64,000 nucleotides of DNA from Planifilum fulgidum (GCF_900113175.1 NZ_FOOK01000004.1:1-64000), one strand, 5' to 3'; positions 10,337-19,805 are shown, counted from the first letter of the stretch. Notes: generated by a model not told the origin, from the letters alone. Translations and numbers: made by a program.

Positions 10337-11206
10337 TTGTCGTCTGCACAACTGATTGACGGAAAATCGATGGCTCAGGATGTGAAGCGGGAACTCGCGT
10401 CCCGGATCAAGCGGCTGGAATCGGAGGCCGGCGTCCGCCCCGGATTGGCGGTGATCCTCGTGGGGGACGATCCCGCTTCGGAGGTTTACGTGCGGGGGAA
10501 AATTCGGGATTGCCGCGATGTGGGGATCCGTTCGGAATGGATCCGGCTGCCGGACAGCAACCCGGAAGAGGATTTGCTCCGCCAGATCGATCGCCTGAAC
10601 GAGGATCCCCGGTTTCACGGCATTTTGGTGCAGCTTCCGCTTCCCCGCCACATTTCCGCCGAACGGGTGATCCATCGCATTCGGCCGGAAAAGGATGTGG
10701 ACGGGTTTCATCCGATCAATGTGGGAAAAATGGTGATCGGCCAGGAGGCCTTTCTGCCGTGCACCCCCTACGGGATCATGGAAATGCTCCGGCGCAGCGG
10801 CATCTCCGTCGCCGGCAAGCATGCGGTGGTGGTGGGCAGGAGCAACATCGTCGGAAAGCCCGTCTCCATCCTGCTCCAGCAAGCGGATGCCACCGTCACC
10901 CTGTGCCATTCGAAGACGCGGGACCTTGCGGCCCACACCCGGAGGGCGGACATCCTGGTGGTCGCCGTGGGAAAAGCCCGCGTGATCGGACCGGAACACG
11001 TGAAGCCGGGGGCGGTGGTCATCGACGTGGGGATCAACCGGACGGAGGAGGGCCGTTTGACGGGAGACGTGGATTTTGAGGCGGTCCGTTCGATCGCATC
11101 GCACATCACGCCCGTTCCCGGCGGCGTGGGGCCGATGACCCGGGCGATGCTCTTGGTCAACACGGTCCGGGCGGCGGAGCGGACGGCCGGAATCGGCCAA
11201 GGTTGA
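10337..11206 (+). CDS. folD: Bifunctional methylenetetrahydrofolate dehydrogenase/cyclohydrolase
   Basis: 289 residues starting at TTG behind GAGAGGAGC. It interconverts 5,10-methylene- and 10-formyl-tetrahydrofolate in one-carbon metabolism. Signatures are SEVYVRGKIRDC, which contains the catalytic Tyr-x3-Lys, ILVQLPLPRHI, DVDGFHP and the NAD(P) region VVVGRSNIVGKPVSILL. The C-terminal TPVPGGVGPMTRAMLL is also typical. Full family length. Confidence 0.96.
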   Translation: MSSAQLIDGKSMAQDVKRELASRIKRLESEAGVRPGLAVILVGDDPASEVYVRGKIRDCRDVGIRSEWIRLPDSNPEEDLLRQIDRLNEDPRFHGILVQLPLPRHISAERVIHRIRPEKDVDGFHPINVGKMVIGQEAFLPCTPYGIMEMLRRSGISVAGKHAVVVGRSNIVGKPVSILLQQADATVTLCHSKTRDLAAHTRRADILVVAVGKARVIGPEHVKPGAVVIDVGINRTEEGRLTGDVDFEAVRSIASHITPVPGGVGPMTRAMLLVNTVRAAERTAGIGQG

Positions 11207-11227
11207 GGATCCTGGGGGACGGAAGGG

Positions 11228-12586
11228 ATGCATTTCAAACGCCAGGCGCTGTCGGTCACCGAGCTGGTGCGGTATTTGCGCACGGTATTGGAGGAGGACG
11301 AGGGCCTCTTTTCCGTCTGGGTCCGAGGGGAAATCTCCAATTTTCACCATCATGTCCGCGGGCACATGTATTTCACCCTGAAGGACGAAAACAGCCGGAT
11401 CAGGGCGGTGATGTTTTCCGGGAACAACCGCCGCCTTCGGTTCATGCCCCGCGACGGCGACCGGGTGTTGGCCCGGGGCTATGTGTCGGTGTATGAAAGG
11501 GATGGTCTGGTTCAGCTGTATGTTCTGGAGATGCATCCCGACGGTGTCGGGGAACTGTATGTGGCCTTTCAGAGGCTGAAGGAGAAATTGGAGGCCGAAG
11601 GGCTTTTCGCATCCGAGCTGAAAAAACCCCTTCCCTTTTTGCCGCGGCGAATCGGCGTCGTCACTTCTCCGGGCGGTGCGGCCGTCCGGGACATCATCAC
11701 CACTTTGCGCCGGCGCTTTCCGATCGCCCGGATTTTGATTTATCCCGTTCCCGTTCAGGGGGAGGAGGCGCCCCGGGCGATCGCCGAAGCGCTGGAGCTT
11801 GTGAACCGGCGGAATGAAGTGGATGTGGTGATCGTCGGCCGGGGAGGGGGCTCCCTGGAGGAGCTTTGGGCCTTCAACGAAGAGGTGGTCGCCCGCAGCA
11901 TACACCGGTCGCAGATTCCCGTGGTGTCCGCGGTGGGTCACGAGACGGACGTGACCATTTCCGACCTGGTGGCCGATGTCCGGGCGGCCACCCCGACGGC
12001 CGCCGCCGAGTTGGTCGCCCCGGCCCTCCAGGATTTGGAGGACCGGCTGGCAGAGCTTGCGGGCCGTCTGGTGCGCTCCCTGGAGAAGCTGTTGAACCGC
12101 AAGCGGGAGCGGCTTCAAGCGTTGAAAAACCGCCCGGCCTTTCGACATCCCCGGGTGAGGCTCGAGCAGCAGAATCAGCGGCTGGATCAGCTGGCATGGG
12201 ACCTTCACAGGTCGTTTCGGGCCCGCCTGGATTGGAAGCGCAGCGAGCTGGAACATCTGGTTTCCCGCCTGGCAGCCCGCCGCCCTGCGGAGAGGATCTC
12301 CGCCCTCCGGGAGCGGCTGGGGCGGCTGGAGCGGGCGTGCGCGGCGGGGATGATCCATCTTCTGAGAAGCCGCCGCGCCCTTTGGGAAAACCGGGTCGGA
12401 AAGCTGGACAGTCTCAGTCCGCTCAAAGTGATGCGCCGGGGATATTCTCTCGTATACCGCTACGGGGAAAACCGATTGATCCAGTCCGTCTCGGAGGTGG
12501 AGCCCGGAGACCTGATCCGGGTACGGTTTGCCGACGGGCGAATTGATTGTCAAGTGTGGGGACGGGAGGCATTGTCCGATGAGTGA
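11228..12586 (+). CDS. xseA: Exodeoxyribonuclease VII large subunit
   Basis: 452 residues. An N-terminal OB-fold (SVTELVRYLRTVLEED, VRGEISNFHHHVRGHMYFTL) precedes the catalytic domain (IGVVTSPGGAAVRDIITTL, IVGRGGGSLEELWAFN, AVGHETDVTISDLVADVRA) and a C-terminal coiled coil. It degrades single-stranded DNA with XseB. Its 3' end overlaps xseB by 8 bases. Confidence 0.96.
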   Translation: MHFKRQALSVTELVRYLRTVLEEDEGLFSVWVRGEISNFHHHVRGHMYFTLKDENSRIRAVMFSGNNRRLRFMPRDGDRVLARGYVSVYERDGLVQLYVLEMHPDGVGELYVAFQRLKEKLEAEGLFASELKKPLPFLPRRIGVVTSPGGAAVRDIITTLRRRFPIARILIYPVPVQGEEAPRAIAEALELVNRRNEVDVVIVGRGGGSLEELWAFNEEVVARSIHRSQIPVVSAVGHETDVTISDLVADVRAATPTAAAELVAPALQDLEDRLAELAGRLVRSLEKLLNRKRERLQALKNRPAFRHPRVRLEQQNQRLDQLAWDLHRSFRARLDWKRSELEHLVSRLAARRPAERISALRERLGRLERACAAGMIHLLRSRRALWENRVGKLDSLSPLKVMRRGYSLVYRYGENRLIQSVSEVEPGDLIRVRFADGRIDCQVWGREALSDE

Positions 12587-12845
12587 ACCCATGGAAAAAA
12601 AGCAGGAGGACCGGGAAGCGCTTTCCTTTGAGGAAGCGATGGAGCGGTTGGAGCGGGTGGTGGAGCGGCTGGAGAGCGGCGAGACCTCCCTGGAGGAATC
12701 CATCCGCCTCTTTGAGGAGGGCATGCGCCTTGCCCGCCTGTGCGGCCAGCAGTTGGAGCGGGCGGAACAGCAGGTGGAGATCCTGCTGAAAGAAAACGGG
12801 GATTGGGTGAAAAGGCCCTTCCGGCCGGAGGAGGACGCGGATTAA
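12579..12845 (+). CDS. xseB: Exodeoxyribonuclease VII small subunit
   Basis: 88 residues, helical: SFEEAMERLERVVERLESGE, then SLEESIRLFEEGMRLARLC, the canonical XseB pattern. ATG 12579 overlaps the xseA stop, with GGGAGGC upstream. It is followed without a gap by ispA, so translational coupling is likely. Confidence 0.94.
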   Translation: MSEPMEKKQEDREALSFEEAMERLERVVERLESGETSLEESIRLFEEGMRLARLCGQQLERAEQQVEILLKENGDWVKRPFRPEEDAD

Positions 12846-13742
12846 GTGGAACCGATTGAAAAATACCTGGAAGCGCAGGCCGACAAAGTGCATCGATTCC
12901 TTGAGAGGGAAGTGGAGAGCTGGACGGAGATCCCTCCTCCCCTCCGCGAAGCGATGGCATATTCCCTGCTGGCGGGCGGGAAACGGTTGCGCCCCATCCT
13001 GGTGCTGGCCACCGCCGAGGCCCTCGGGGGTTCCGCGGATAAGGCTCTTCCCTTTGCCGGTGCGGTGGAAATGATCCACACCTATTCCCTGATCCATGAC
13101 GACCTTCCCGCCATGGACGACGACGATTTTCGCCGCGGCAAGCCGACCAATCACAAGGTGTTCGGCGAGGCGATGGCCATTTTGGCCGGAGATGCGCTTC
13201 TCACCAAGGCCTTTGGTCTCCTGGCGCGGGCGGCCAGGGAGGCGGAACTCCCGGCGGAGACCGCCCTCGCCCTGATCGAGGAGGGTTCCCGGCGCTTCGG
13301 AGCGGAGGGGATGGTCGGGGGACAGGTGCTGGACATTCAGAGCGAGAACCGCCGACTTTCCCTCTCCGAGCTGGAGGCGATCCACCGGGGAAAAACGGGG
13401 GATCTCATCATTTATTCGGTCCGTCTCGGCGCCCTTATCTCCGGCTCCACGAAGGATCAGCTCGAGCTCCTCACTTCCTTCGCGGGCCTTTTGGGACTGG
13501 CTTTTCAGATTCAGGACGACATCCTGGACGTCATCGGCGATCAGGAGACGATCGGAAAACCCGTCGGCAGCGATCAGGCGAAAAACAAAGCGACGTATCC
13601 GTCTTTGATCGGATTGGACAAGTCCCGCGAATTGCTCCTGAAAACCGTGGAAGAGGCGAAAAAATTGCTCTCCCGCCCCTGCGGAATAAAAGCGGAGCGG
13701 CTGATGCAGGTGGCTGATTATTTCGCCCTTCGCAACAGGTAA
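12846..13742 (+). CDS. ispA: Polyprenyl/farnesyl diphosphate synthase
   Basis: 298 residues starting at GTG directly after the xseB stop. It condenses isopentenyl diphosphate with allylic diphosphates. The first aspartate-rich motif is DDLPAMDDDDFRRG and the second QDDILDVIGD. GGKRLRP and the GQVLDIQSE region are also present. It belongs to the isoprenoid pathway fed by dxs, which lies just beyond the OLE RNA and oapA. Confidence 0.95.
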   Translation: MEPIEKYLEAQADKVHRFLEREVESWTEIPPPLREAMAYSLLAGGKRLRPILVLATAEALGGSADKALPFAGAVEMIHTYSLIHDDLPAMDDDDFRRGKPTNHKVFGEAMAILAGDALLTKAFGLLARAAREAELPAETALALIEEGSRRFGAEGMVGGQVLDIQSENRRLSLSELEAIHRGKTGDLIIYSVRLGALISGSTKDQLELLTSFAGLLGLAFQIQDDILDVIGDQETIGKPVGSDQAKNKATYPSLIGLDKSRELLLKTVEEAKKLLSRPCGIKAERLMQVADYFALRNR

Positions 13743-13748
13743 GTCTCA

Positions 13749-13777
13749 TTGTCGCCCTTTGGCGAGTGTGCTATAAT
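13749..13777 (+). promoter_or_regulatory. Sigma-A promoter of the OLE RNA
   Basis: TTGTCG (13749-13754), an exact 17-base spacer and a perfect TATAAT (13772-13777) preceded by TG one base upstream (extended -10). The predicted start is near 13784, a few bases before the 5' strand of the closing helix of the RNA. It begins right after the ispA stop. Confidence 0.8.
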
Positions 13778-13783
13778 ATTGGT

Positions 13784-14365
13784 TAGCCAAGGAGTGGTGC
13801 AGTATTCTAGTCGGCCCGTCTCCCCTGAAGACGGGGCTAAAAATCCGTCAAAGGGCACATCGATGAAGTTCTTGGTGTTGGCTTCCGACGCCCAGTCGGG
13901 GGTTGATGCTGAGAGTTAAGGAAGGGGGGCGATCCACAAGGGCATGTGGGCGTTGACCCTTCTTCCGCGGAGGCCCAAGTGCGTCCCCGGCTGCGGGAGC
14001 CGTCGGGGATGGCTTGGGGGATGAACCTGCATGCGGGATCAAACCTGTGTGCAGTGTAGCCTGCCTTGAGTGGTGCAGCGGGGAGGCGGAGAGCCCGCAG
14101 GCGGTCCGCTGAAACCTGCACTGCAAAAGAGGCTAGGGGGAGGTTCGGTGCCGTCGAGGAAAACTCCTAGACTGTTTGCTTGACGCAAGGCTATCCGGGG
14201 ATTGAAGTGCGTACTAAGTGGCAATCCAGTCCGGCGTTTGGCGACAGCGCCGAAAAGGTCTTAAAGGGGAACCGCTCGGTCGGCGACGACCGAGTGACCT
14301 TTTGGGAAATCCTACTGGACCTAAGTCGCAGGGTTTACCCGGGTAGTCACCACTCCGCCCTCTTT
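13784..14365 (+). ncRNA. ole: OLE RNA (ornate, large, extremophilic RNA)
   Basis: About 580 bases without a credible reading frame between ispA and a membrane protein gene, the classic OLE position. The ends pair: GGAGTGGTG (13791-13799) with CACCACTCC (14348-14356). Inside, nested helices can be read by eye: CCCGTCT/AGACGGG (13815/13829), TGCAGTG/CACTGCA (14050/14119) enclosing CAGCGG/CCGCTG (14076/14106), and TCCAGT/ACTGGA (14225/14314) enclosing AAAAGGTC/GACCTTTT (14253/14296) and CTCGGTC/GACCGAG (14275/14288). OLE RNA forms a membrane-associated ribonucleoprotein with OapA and is linked to alcohol, cold and magnesium stress in Halalkalibacterium halodurans. Exact ends are inferred from the promoter and the closing helix. 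A covariance-model search would settle identity and boundaries. Confidence 0.9.
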
Positions 14366-14442
14366 ATTTTTGCTGTTCACTGAGAATACATGCGTCCGTT
14401 GGCGGACCATGCCGGAAAGAGGCTGGTCAAGCCGGGATCTGT

Positions 14443-14469
14443 TGCCGGCCCTCGAGCGGCCGGCATTTT
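14443..14469 (+). terminator. Terminator-like hairpin between OLE and oapA
   Basis: Perfect 8-bp stem TGCCGGCC / GGCCGGCA with a 7-base loop, followed by only four T. It could partly end the OLE transcript while letting some polymerase continue into oapA, 38 bases downstream. Confidence 0.5.
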
Positions 14470-14506
14470 ACTGCCGCCGGGTCCGCGGCGGGGAGCTGGT
14501 CTTGTC

Positions 14507-15121
14507 ATGAGCGAGTTGCTGAGAAAATCGCTTCGATGGGCCACGTTCATCGGACTTGTCACCGCCCTGCTGGCCATGCTGATGACGGTCGTTTCCACCG
14601 CACTGCTCAATGGCGTTTCCTGGCTGGGCGGGCTGTTGGTGGTTCTGGTGATCGTGGTGGTCAATGTGATCTTTGACATGTTGGGAACGGCGGCAGCGGC
14701 GGGGACGGAGCGCCCCTTTCACGCGATGGCCGCCAAGAAGGTGCCGGGCGCCCGGCACGCCATCGCGATTCTGCGCAGAGCGGACCAGTTTTCCAACTTT
14801 TGTAACGATGTGATCGGCGATATCTGCGGGATCATCAGCGGCGCCGCCGCCTTTGCCGTGGTCGGTTCCCTGGCGACGGAAGTGGGTGGAAACCGGACGG
14901 CCTGGGACGTGTTTTTGGTCTCCGTCATTTCCGCCCTCACGGTCGGATGGAAGGCCCTGGGAAAAACCCTTTCCATCCGCTACGCCAATTCGATCCTCTT
15001 TCAGGTTGGCAAGTTGTTCTTTTTTCTGGAAGACAAGCTTCATATAAGGTTGTTTAATGAAAAAAATAACAGGAAACGAAAGCGAAAGCGAGGCGTTTCT
15101 CGTGCTCCTCGAAAAAATTAA
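14507..15121 (+). CDS. oapA: OLE-associated membrane protein OapA
   Basis: 204 residues. Hydrophobic helices at about 11-33 and 37-58, a middle loop, then helices around 110-130 and 135-150, and a Lys/Arg-rich tail ([10 protein letters not shown]). The conserved DxxxD motif of this family is visible as NDVIGDICG. The protein binds OLE RNA and brings it to the membrane in the described system. ATG 14507 has GGGGAG upstream; the 39-residue in-frame extension to 14390 lacks hydrophobic or conserved character. The basic tail is encoded over the start of dxs. Identification rests on topology, motif and location. Confidence 0.88.
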   Translation: MSELLRKSLRWATFIGLVTALLAMLMTVVSTALLNGVSWLGGLLVVLVIVVVNVIFDMLGTAAAAGTERPFHAMAAKKVPGARHAIAILRRADQFSNFCNDVIGDICGIISGAAAFAVVGSLATEVGGNRTAWDVFLVSVISALTVGWKALGKTLSIRYANSILFQVGKLFFFLEDKLHIRLFNEKNNRKRKRKRGVSRAPRKN

Positions 15122-16991
15122 TTCTCCGGAACAGTTGAAACAATTGCCCGTGGAAGAGCTGCCCCGGTTGGCGGAGGAGATTCGCCGTTTCTTGATCGAA
15201 AGTCTCTCGGTGACGGGCGGTCACCTTTCTTCCAACCTGGGAGTGGTGGAGCTCACCCTTGCGCTTCACTATTTCTTCGACAGCCCGCGTGACAAAATTC
15301 TTTGGGATGTGGGGCATCAGGCGTATACGCACAAGATTCTCACCGGCCGCCGGGAGGCTTTTCCCACGCTGAGGCAGTATCAAGGCTTGTCCGGATTTCC
15401 CAAAAGGGAGGAGAGCGAGCACGACGTCTGGGAGACCGGTCACAGCAGCACCTCCCTCTCCGCCGCCATGGGGATGGCTGCGGCCCGCGATCTGAAGGGG
15501 GAGGATTACAAGGTGATCGCTGTGATCGGGGACGGGGCCTTGACGGGCGGCATGGCCCTGGAGGCGCTCAACCACATCGGCAACGAGAAGAAGGATATCA
15601 TTGTTGTGCTGAACGACAACGAGATGTCCATCTCCCCCAACGTGGGCGCTTTGCACAACTATTTGGGACGCCTGCGCACCCACAGGCATTATCACAAAGT
15701 GAAAAAAGACGTGGAGCTTTTGCTGAAGAAAATTCCCACGGTGGGGGAACCCTTTGCCCGCGCTCTGGAGAGGGTGAAGGACAGTCTCAAATATTTGGTG
15801 GTTTCCGGAGTGCTGTTTGAAAAATTGGGATTCACTTATCTCGGACCCGTGGACGGGCACAAGATCGACGAATTGATGGAATGCCTCCGGCAGGCCTCCC
15901 AAACGCCGGGACCGGTGCTGGTCCATGCGGTCACCGTCAAGGGGAAGGGTTACAAACCGGCGGAGGAGGATTCGGTGACCTACCACGGTCCGGGCCCCTA
16001 CAAAATCGAATCCGGGGCGTTTATCAAGAAACCCGCAAAGGGACCCAATTACGCCAAGGTGTTCGGTGATGCGCTGGTCCGCCTGGCCGAACGGGACCCG
16101 CGAATCGTGGCCATCACTCCCGCCATGTTGGAAGGTTCCAAATTGACCGGTTTCGCCGAGCGGTTCCCGGATCGCTGTTTCGACGTGGGCATCGCCGAGC
16201 AACATGCCGCCACCTTTGCGGCGGGGCTCGCCACCCAGGGAATGAAGCCGGTGCTGGCCATCTATTCCACCTTTTTGCAGCGGGCCTATGATCAGGTGAT
16301 CCACGACATCGCCCGTCAAAATCTGAACGTGGTTCTCGCGGTGGACCGGGCGGGTCTGGTGGGGGCCGACGGAGAAACGCACCAGGGCGTGTTCGATATA
16401 GCCTTTTTGCGCTGCGTCCCCAACATGGTGGTGATGATGCCGAAGGACGAAAACGAGCTGCAGCACATGTTGTACACCGCCCTTCAATATGACGAGGGCC
16501 CCGTCGCCGTTCGCTTCCCGCGGGGCAACGGACTTGGCGTGCCGATGGACGAGGAATTCAGGGCCCTTCCCATCGGACGGGCCGAAGTGATCCGGGAAGG
16601 GAGCGACATCGCCCTGCTCGCCTTCGGCAACATGGTTCCGCTGGCGGAACGGGCGGCGGAGCAGATGGTCCGGGAAGGCTTTTCGCCGCGGGTGATCAAT
16701 GCCCGTTTCGCAAAGCCCCTGGATGAAGCCCTCCTCCTTCAGATCGCCGAGGAAGGCATTCCGGTGCTGACCCTGGAGGAAGGAAGCCTGATCGGCGGGT
16801 TCGGCAGCGCCGTGCTGGAGTTTTACGCGGAGCAGGGATTCCATGACATGGTCGTGGAGCGCCTGGCCATTCCGGACCGGTTCATCGAACACGGAAGCGT
16901 GGAACAGCTCCGGAGGGAGATCGGGCTGACGGTGGAACAAATTGTGCAAAAGGGGTGCAGCATGATGCCCCGGAAGCGCAGAAGGGCATAA
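15102..16991 (+). CDS. dxs: 1-deoxy-D-xylulose-5-phosphate synthase
   Basis: 629 residues when started at GTG 15102 ([12 protein letters not shown]), which aligns with known DXS N termini. ATG 15057 would add 15 poorly conserved residues. It is thiamine-diphosphate dependent and makes DXP from pyruvate and glyceraldehyde 3-phosphate, the entry to the MEP isoprenoid pathway. Motifs: [33 protein letters not shown], the ThDP site [15 protein letters not shown] and [15 protein letters not shown]. It overlaps the oapA 3' end. Confidence 0.95.
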   Translation: MLLEKINSPEQLKQLPVEELPRLAEEIRRFLIESLSVTGGHLSSNLGVVELTLALHYFFDSPRDKILWDVGHQAYTHKILTGRREAFPTLRQYQGLSGFPKREESEHDVWETGHSSTSLSAAMGMAAARDLKGEDYKVIAVIGDGALTGGMALEALNHIGNEKKDIIVVLNDNEMSISPNVGALHNYLGRLRTHRHYHKVKKDVELLLKKIPTVGEPFARALERVKDSLKYLVVSGVLFEKLGFTYLGPVDGHKIDELMECLRQASQTPGPVLVHAVTVKGKGYKPAEEDSVTYHGPGPYKIESGAFIKKPAKGPNYAKVFGDALVRLAERDPRIVAITPAMLEGSKLTGFAERFPDRCFDVGIAEQHAATFAAGLATQGMKPVLAIYSTFLQRAYDQVIHDIARQNLNVVLAVDRAGLVGADGETHQGVFDIAFLRCVPNMVVMMPKDENELQHMLYTALQYDEGPVAVRFPRGNGLGVPMDEEFRALPIGRAEVIREGSDIALLAFGNMVPLAERAAEQMVREGFSPRVINARFAKPLDEALLLQIAEEGIPVLTLEEGSLIGGFGSAVLEFYAEQGFHDMVVERLAIPDRFIEHGSVEQLRREIGLTVEQIVQKGCSMMPRKRRRA

Positions 16992-17055
16992 CAAGGTATA
17001 GGCGGCAAAAAATCGGGAAGCGAGGTGGACCCGCCCGGGTTGCGGGGAGAACAAA

Positions 17056-17868
17056 TTGGCCAAGGAACGGCTGGATGTGTTGCTGGTCAAAAGGGGTTAT
17101 GCTCCGAGCAGGGAACAGGCGCGCCGCACGATCATGGCGGGATTGGTCCGGGTCGGCGGGGAACGGGCGGACAAACCCGGCGTCCGCGTCCCGGTGGATG
17201 CGTCGATAGAGGTGGAAGGGCCGCTCCATCCCTACGTCAGCCGGGGCGGGCTGAAACTGGAGGAGGCGCTCCGAGTCTTCTCGATCGATTTGACCGGCCG
17301 GGTGGTGATCGACATCGGCGCATCCACCGGGGGGTTCACCGACTGCGCCCTGCAAAAGGGAGCGAGGATCGTCTACGCCGTCGATGTGGGCTACGGCCAA
17401 TTGGCCTGGAAACTGCGTCAGGACCCCCGGGTCGTGGTCATGGAACGGACCAATTTCCGCCATTTTCGGCCGGAGGATTTGAAAGGAGAGCGGCCGGACG
17501 TGGGAACCGTCGATGTTTCCTTCATTTCCCTCGCCCATATATTGCCGCCCCTTGCCCGCCTTCTCTCCCCGCCCGGGGAGGTGGTCGCCCTGGTCAAGCC
17601 CCAATTTGAAGCGGGGAAGGAGCAGGTGGGAAAAGGGGGAATCGTCCGGGACCCCGCCGTCCATCGAAGGGTGCTGATGGATCACCTGGATGTGGCGGCG
17701 CAGTCGGGTTTTCGGGTGCTGGGCCTCACTCCTTCGCCGATTGCCGGCGGTGAGGGCAACATCGAGTTTTTGAGCCATTTGATCCTGGCGTCCTCTCCGC
17801 GGCCGGCTGTCTCCGCTGAAGACGTGGAACGGGTGGTGGAGGCGGCGCACCGGCGCATTTCCAAATGA
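17056..17868 (+). CDS. tlyA: TlyA family rRNA 2'-O-methyltransferase
   Basis: 270 residues starting at TTG behind GGGGAG. An N-terminal S4 RNA-binding domain (RLDVLLVKRGYAPSREQARR) precedes a FtsJ-like Rossmann methyltransferase with the SAM loop VVIDIGASTGGFTDCALQ. A homologue follows dxs in Bacillus (yqxC). It is predicted to modify rRNA; the hemolysin label used for some members is historical. Confidence 0.92.
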   Translation: MAKERLDVLLVKRGYAPSREQARRTIMAGLVRVGGERADKPGVRVPVDASIEVEGPLHPYVSRGGLKLEEALRVFSIDLTGRVVIDIGASTGGFTDCALQKGARIVYAVDVGYGQLAWKLRQDPRVVVMERTNFRHFRPEDLKGERPDVGTVDVSFISLAHILPPLARLLSPPGEVVALVKPQFEAGKEQVGKGGIVRDPAVHRRVLMDHLDVAAQSGFRVLGLTPSPIAGGEGNIEFLSHLILASSPRPAVSAEDVERVVEAAHRRISK

Positions 17869-17929
17869 ATCTCCCAGAAAAAGGATTTCTTCGTTTTGGC
17901 TCCGAATAGGTAGGAAAAGGGGGGACCCT

Positions 17930-18448
17930 ATGCTACAGCAAGGGGATTTGATCGTCCTTTTCCTCTTGGTCGGAGCCATTGTCGCCATCGCCGTCCGTCC
18001 GCTTCGCATGCGGGCGAAATCCGCCGTCCCGTGGTCGGAGTCGGACGGCGGCTTCAGCGGGGAAGTGCCGGGCCTGTTGGCTGCTCACGGTTACGAGGTG
18101 GTTGCCGGAAAACAGCGGGTGCCCGTCTCGGTGCGCATCGGGGAGAGGATTTACGACAGCCGCCTTTACATCGACTACATCGCCAGACGGCAACAGGAGA
18201 TCTATCTGGTGATCATCGCCAGATCGCGCAAGCCGCTCCGGATGTCCGGGGCTGCGGTGAGGGACCGTTTTTTGGCCCATTATCTGGCCTTCCAGCCCGA
18301 GGGAATATTGTATGTGGAGCCGGACAAGGGAAGCGTAACGCCCGTCACTTTCGAGTTGGAGGGGATTCCGCTTCCCCGACGGCGCCCCTTTGCGGCTTAC
18401 CTCTTGTCCGCCGGGGTGGGCTTGCTTATCGCACTGCTTTTCCGGTGA
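17930..18448 (+). CDS. Conserved-looking membrane protein of unknown function
   Basis: 172 residues not assigned to a family. One N-terminal membrane helix (DLIVLFLLVGAIVAIAV) and one at the C terminus (FAAYLLSAGVGLLIALLF) flank a soluble domain of about 115 residues with alternating charged and hydrophobic strands (VPVSVRIGERIYDSRLYIDY, EIYLVIIARSRKPL). The start is ATG behind AAGGGGGGA. It lies between tlyA and nadK on the same strand, probably in the same operon. Confidence 0.75.
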   Translation: MLQQGDLIVLFLLVGAIVAIAVRPLRMRAKSAVPWSESDGGFSGEVPGLLAAHGYEVVAGKQRVPVSVRIGERIYDSRLYIDYIARRQQEIYLVIIARSRKPLRMSGAAVRDRFLAHYLAFQPEGILYVEPDKGSVTPVTFELEGIPLPRRRPFAAYLLSAGVGLLIALLFR

Positions 18449-18477
18449 ATCGGATCTTTGGATGGGGTGGGGAGCTA

Positions 18478-19359
18478 TTGAACCGAATCGGGATTTCCGT
18501 CAACAAAGGAAAGCCGAAAGCGCGGGTGGTGGCGCGCCAGCTGGTGTGGCTGATCGAAGAGCGGGGGGCGGAGGTTTATCTGGAACCGGACATCGCCGCG
18601 GAGATGGACCGCCCCGAGCTGGGCCTTCCCCTCGATCAGTTTCCCGACCGGGTCGATATCGTCTTCGTTCTCGGCGGTGACGGGACGCTTCTGGGGATCG
18701 CCCGGCGCTTCGCAAAGTCCCGGGTCCCCATCCTGGGCTTCAATCTGGGCCATCTCGGGTTTCTGTCGGAGGCGGAGCCGGACAGTCTCTCCAGCGCCGT
18801 GGAACGGGTGTTGGCCGGCGATTACATCATCGAGGAACGGATGATGCTCGATGCCGAGGTGATTCGCGACGGCCGCGTGATGGAAACCAGCGTTGCCTTA
18901 AACGACGTGGGCATTGCCAAGGGTTCCTTCAGCCGGATGATCACCTGCACGGTGTTTATGGACGGCGCCTATTTGGGCACGTACTCGGGCGACGGATTGA
19001 TCGTGTCCACCCCCACGGGTTCCACGGCCTATTCCCTTTCCTGCGGGGGGCCCATCGTGTGGCCGGGGCTTCAAACACTTCTCCTCACACCGATTTGTCC
19101 CCACTCTTTGACGGCCCGTCCGATGGTCCTGCCGCCCGACGGGATTTTGGAAATCCGCGTCAGTTCCACGCATCGGGACATGGGATTGACCATTGACGGG
19201 CAACTGGGTTACCGGTTGGAAGTGGACGACATCATCCGCGTAAGCCGCTCCAGATCCGTGACCTCCTTGATCAAGTGGAAGGAGCGAACCTTTTTTGAAG
19301 TGGTGCGAAAAAAGCTTCAGGGCAATGGCGGTGAGGACGGCTGGGAGGACAAAAAATGA
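18478..19359 (+). CDS. nadK: NAD kinase
   Basis: 293 residues starting at TTG ([19 protein letters not shown]) behind GGGGTGGGGAG. It phosphorylates NAD to NADP. Visible motifs are the GGDGT box ([16 protein letters not shown]), the [10 protein letters not shown] region and the [20 protein letters not shown] signature. It overlaps argR by a few bases. A long in-frame extension upstream lies in the preceding gene and is rejected. Confidence 0.95.
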   Translation: MNRIGISVNKGKPKARVVARQLVWLIEERGAEVYLEPDIAAEMDRPELGLPLDQFPDRVDIVFVLGGDGTLLGIARRFAKSRVPILGFNLGHLGFLSEAEPDSLSSAVERVLAGDYIIEERMMLDAEVIRDGRVMETSVALNDVGIAKGSFSRMITCTVFMDGAYLGTYSGDGLIVSTPTGSTAYSLSCGGPIVWPGLQTLLLTPICPHSLTARPMVLPPDGILEIRVSSTHRDMGLTIDGQLGYRLEVDDIIRVSRSRSVTSLIKWKERTFFEVVRKKLQGNGGEDGWEDKK

Positions 19360-19805
19360 TGAAGGCGCAACGACACATCAAAATCCGTGAAATCATTGCC
19401 AACAAGGATATCGAGACCCAGGAAGAGCTGGTGGAGGAACTGAAAAAAGCCGGCTACAATGTCACCCAGGCCACCGTTTCCCGGGACATCAAGGAACTTC
19501 ACCTGGTCAAGGTGCCCACCAATGACGGCCGGTACAAATATTCCCTTCCCGCGGACCATCGATTTAATCCCTTGCAAAAGCTGAAGCGGATGCTGACGGA
19601 GTCCTTCGTGGGCATCGAAAAGAGCGAAAACCTGATCGTCATGAAGACCTTGCCGGGAAACGCCAACGCGGTGGGCGCGCTCATCGACAACCTGGATTGG
19701 CCGGAGATCATCGGAACGATCGCCGGAGACGACACCATATTGATCATTTGCCGGGACCGGGAAAAGGTTCCCGAAATCGTCAACCGATTCATCGACTTGC
19801 TGTAA
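19356..19805 (+). CDS. argR: Arginine repressor
   Basis: 149 residues, the standard length. The N-terminal winged helix is [20 protein letters not shown] with [14 protein letters not shown], and the C-terminal oligomerisation/arginine-binding domain carries [14 protein letters not shown] and [14 protein letters not shown]. It controls arginine synthesis and breakdown genes. ATG 19356 or 19359 could be used; GGGAGGAC lies just upstream, inside the nadK end. Confidence 0.95.
   Translation: MMKAQRHIKIREIIANKDIETQEELVEELKKAGYNVTQATVSRDIKELHLVKVPTNDGRYKYSLPADHRFNPLQKLKRMLTESFVGIEKSENLIVMKTLPGNANAVGALIDNLDWPEIIGTIAGDDTILIICRDREKVPEIVNRFIDLL

Noticed and set aside
14180-14383. 67-residue open frame within the OLE RNA region
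   Set aside because: No ribosome site, no recognisable features, and the bases are explained by nested RNA helices.
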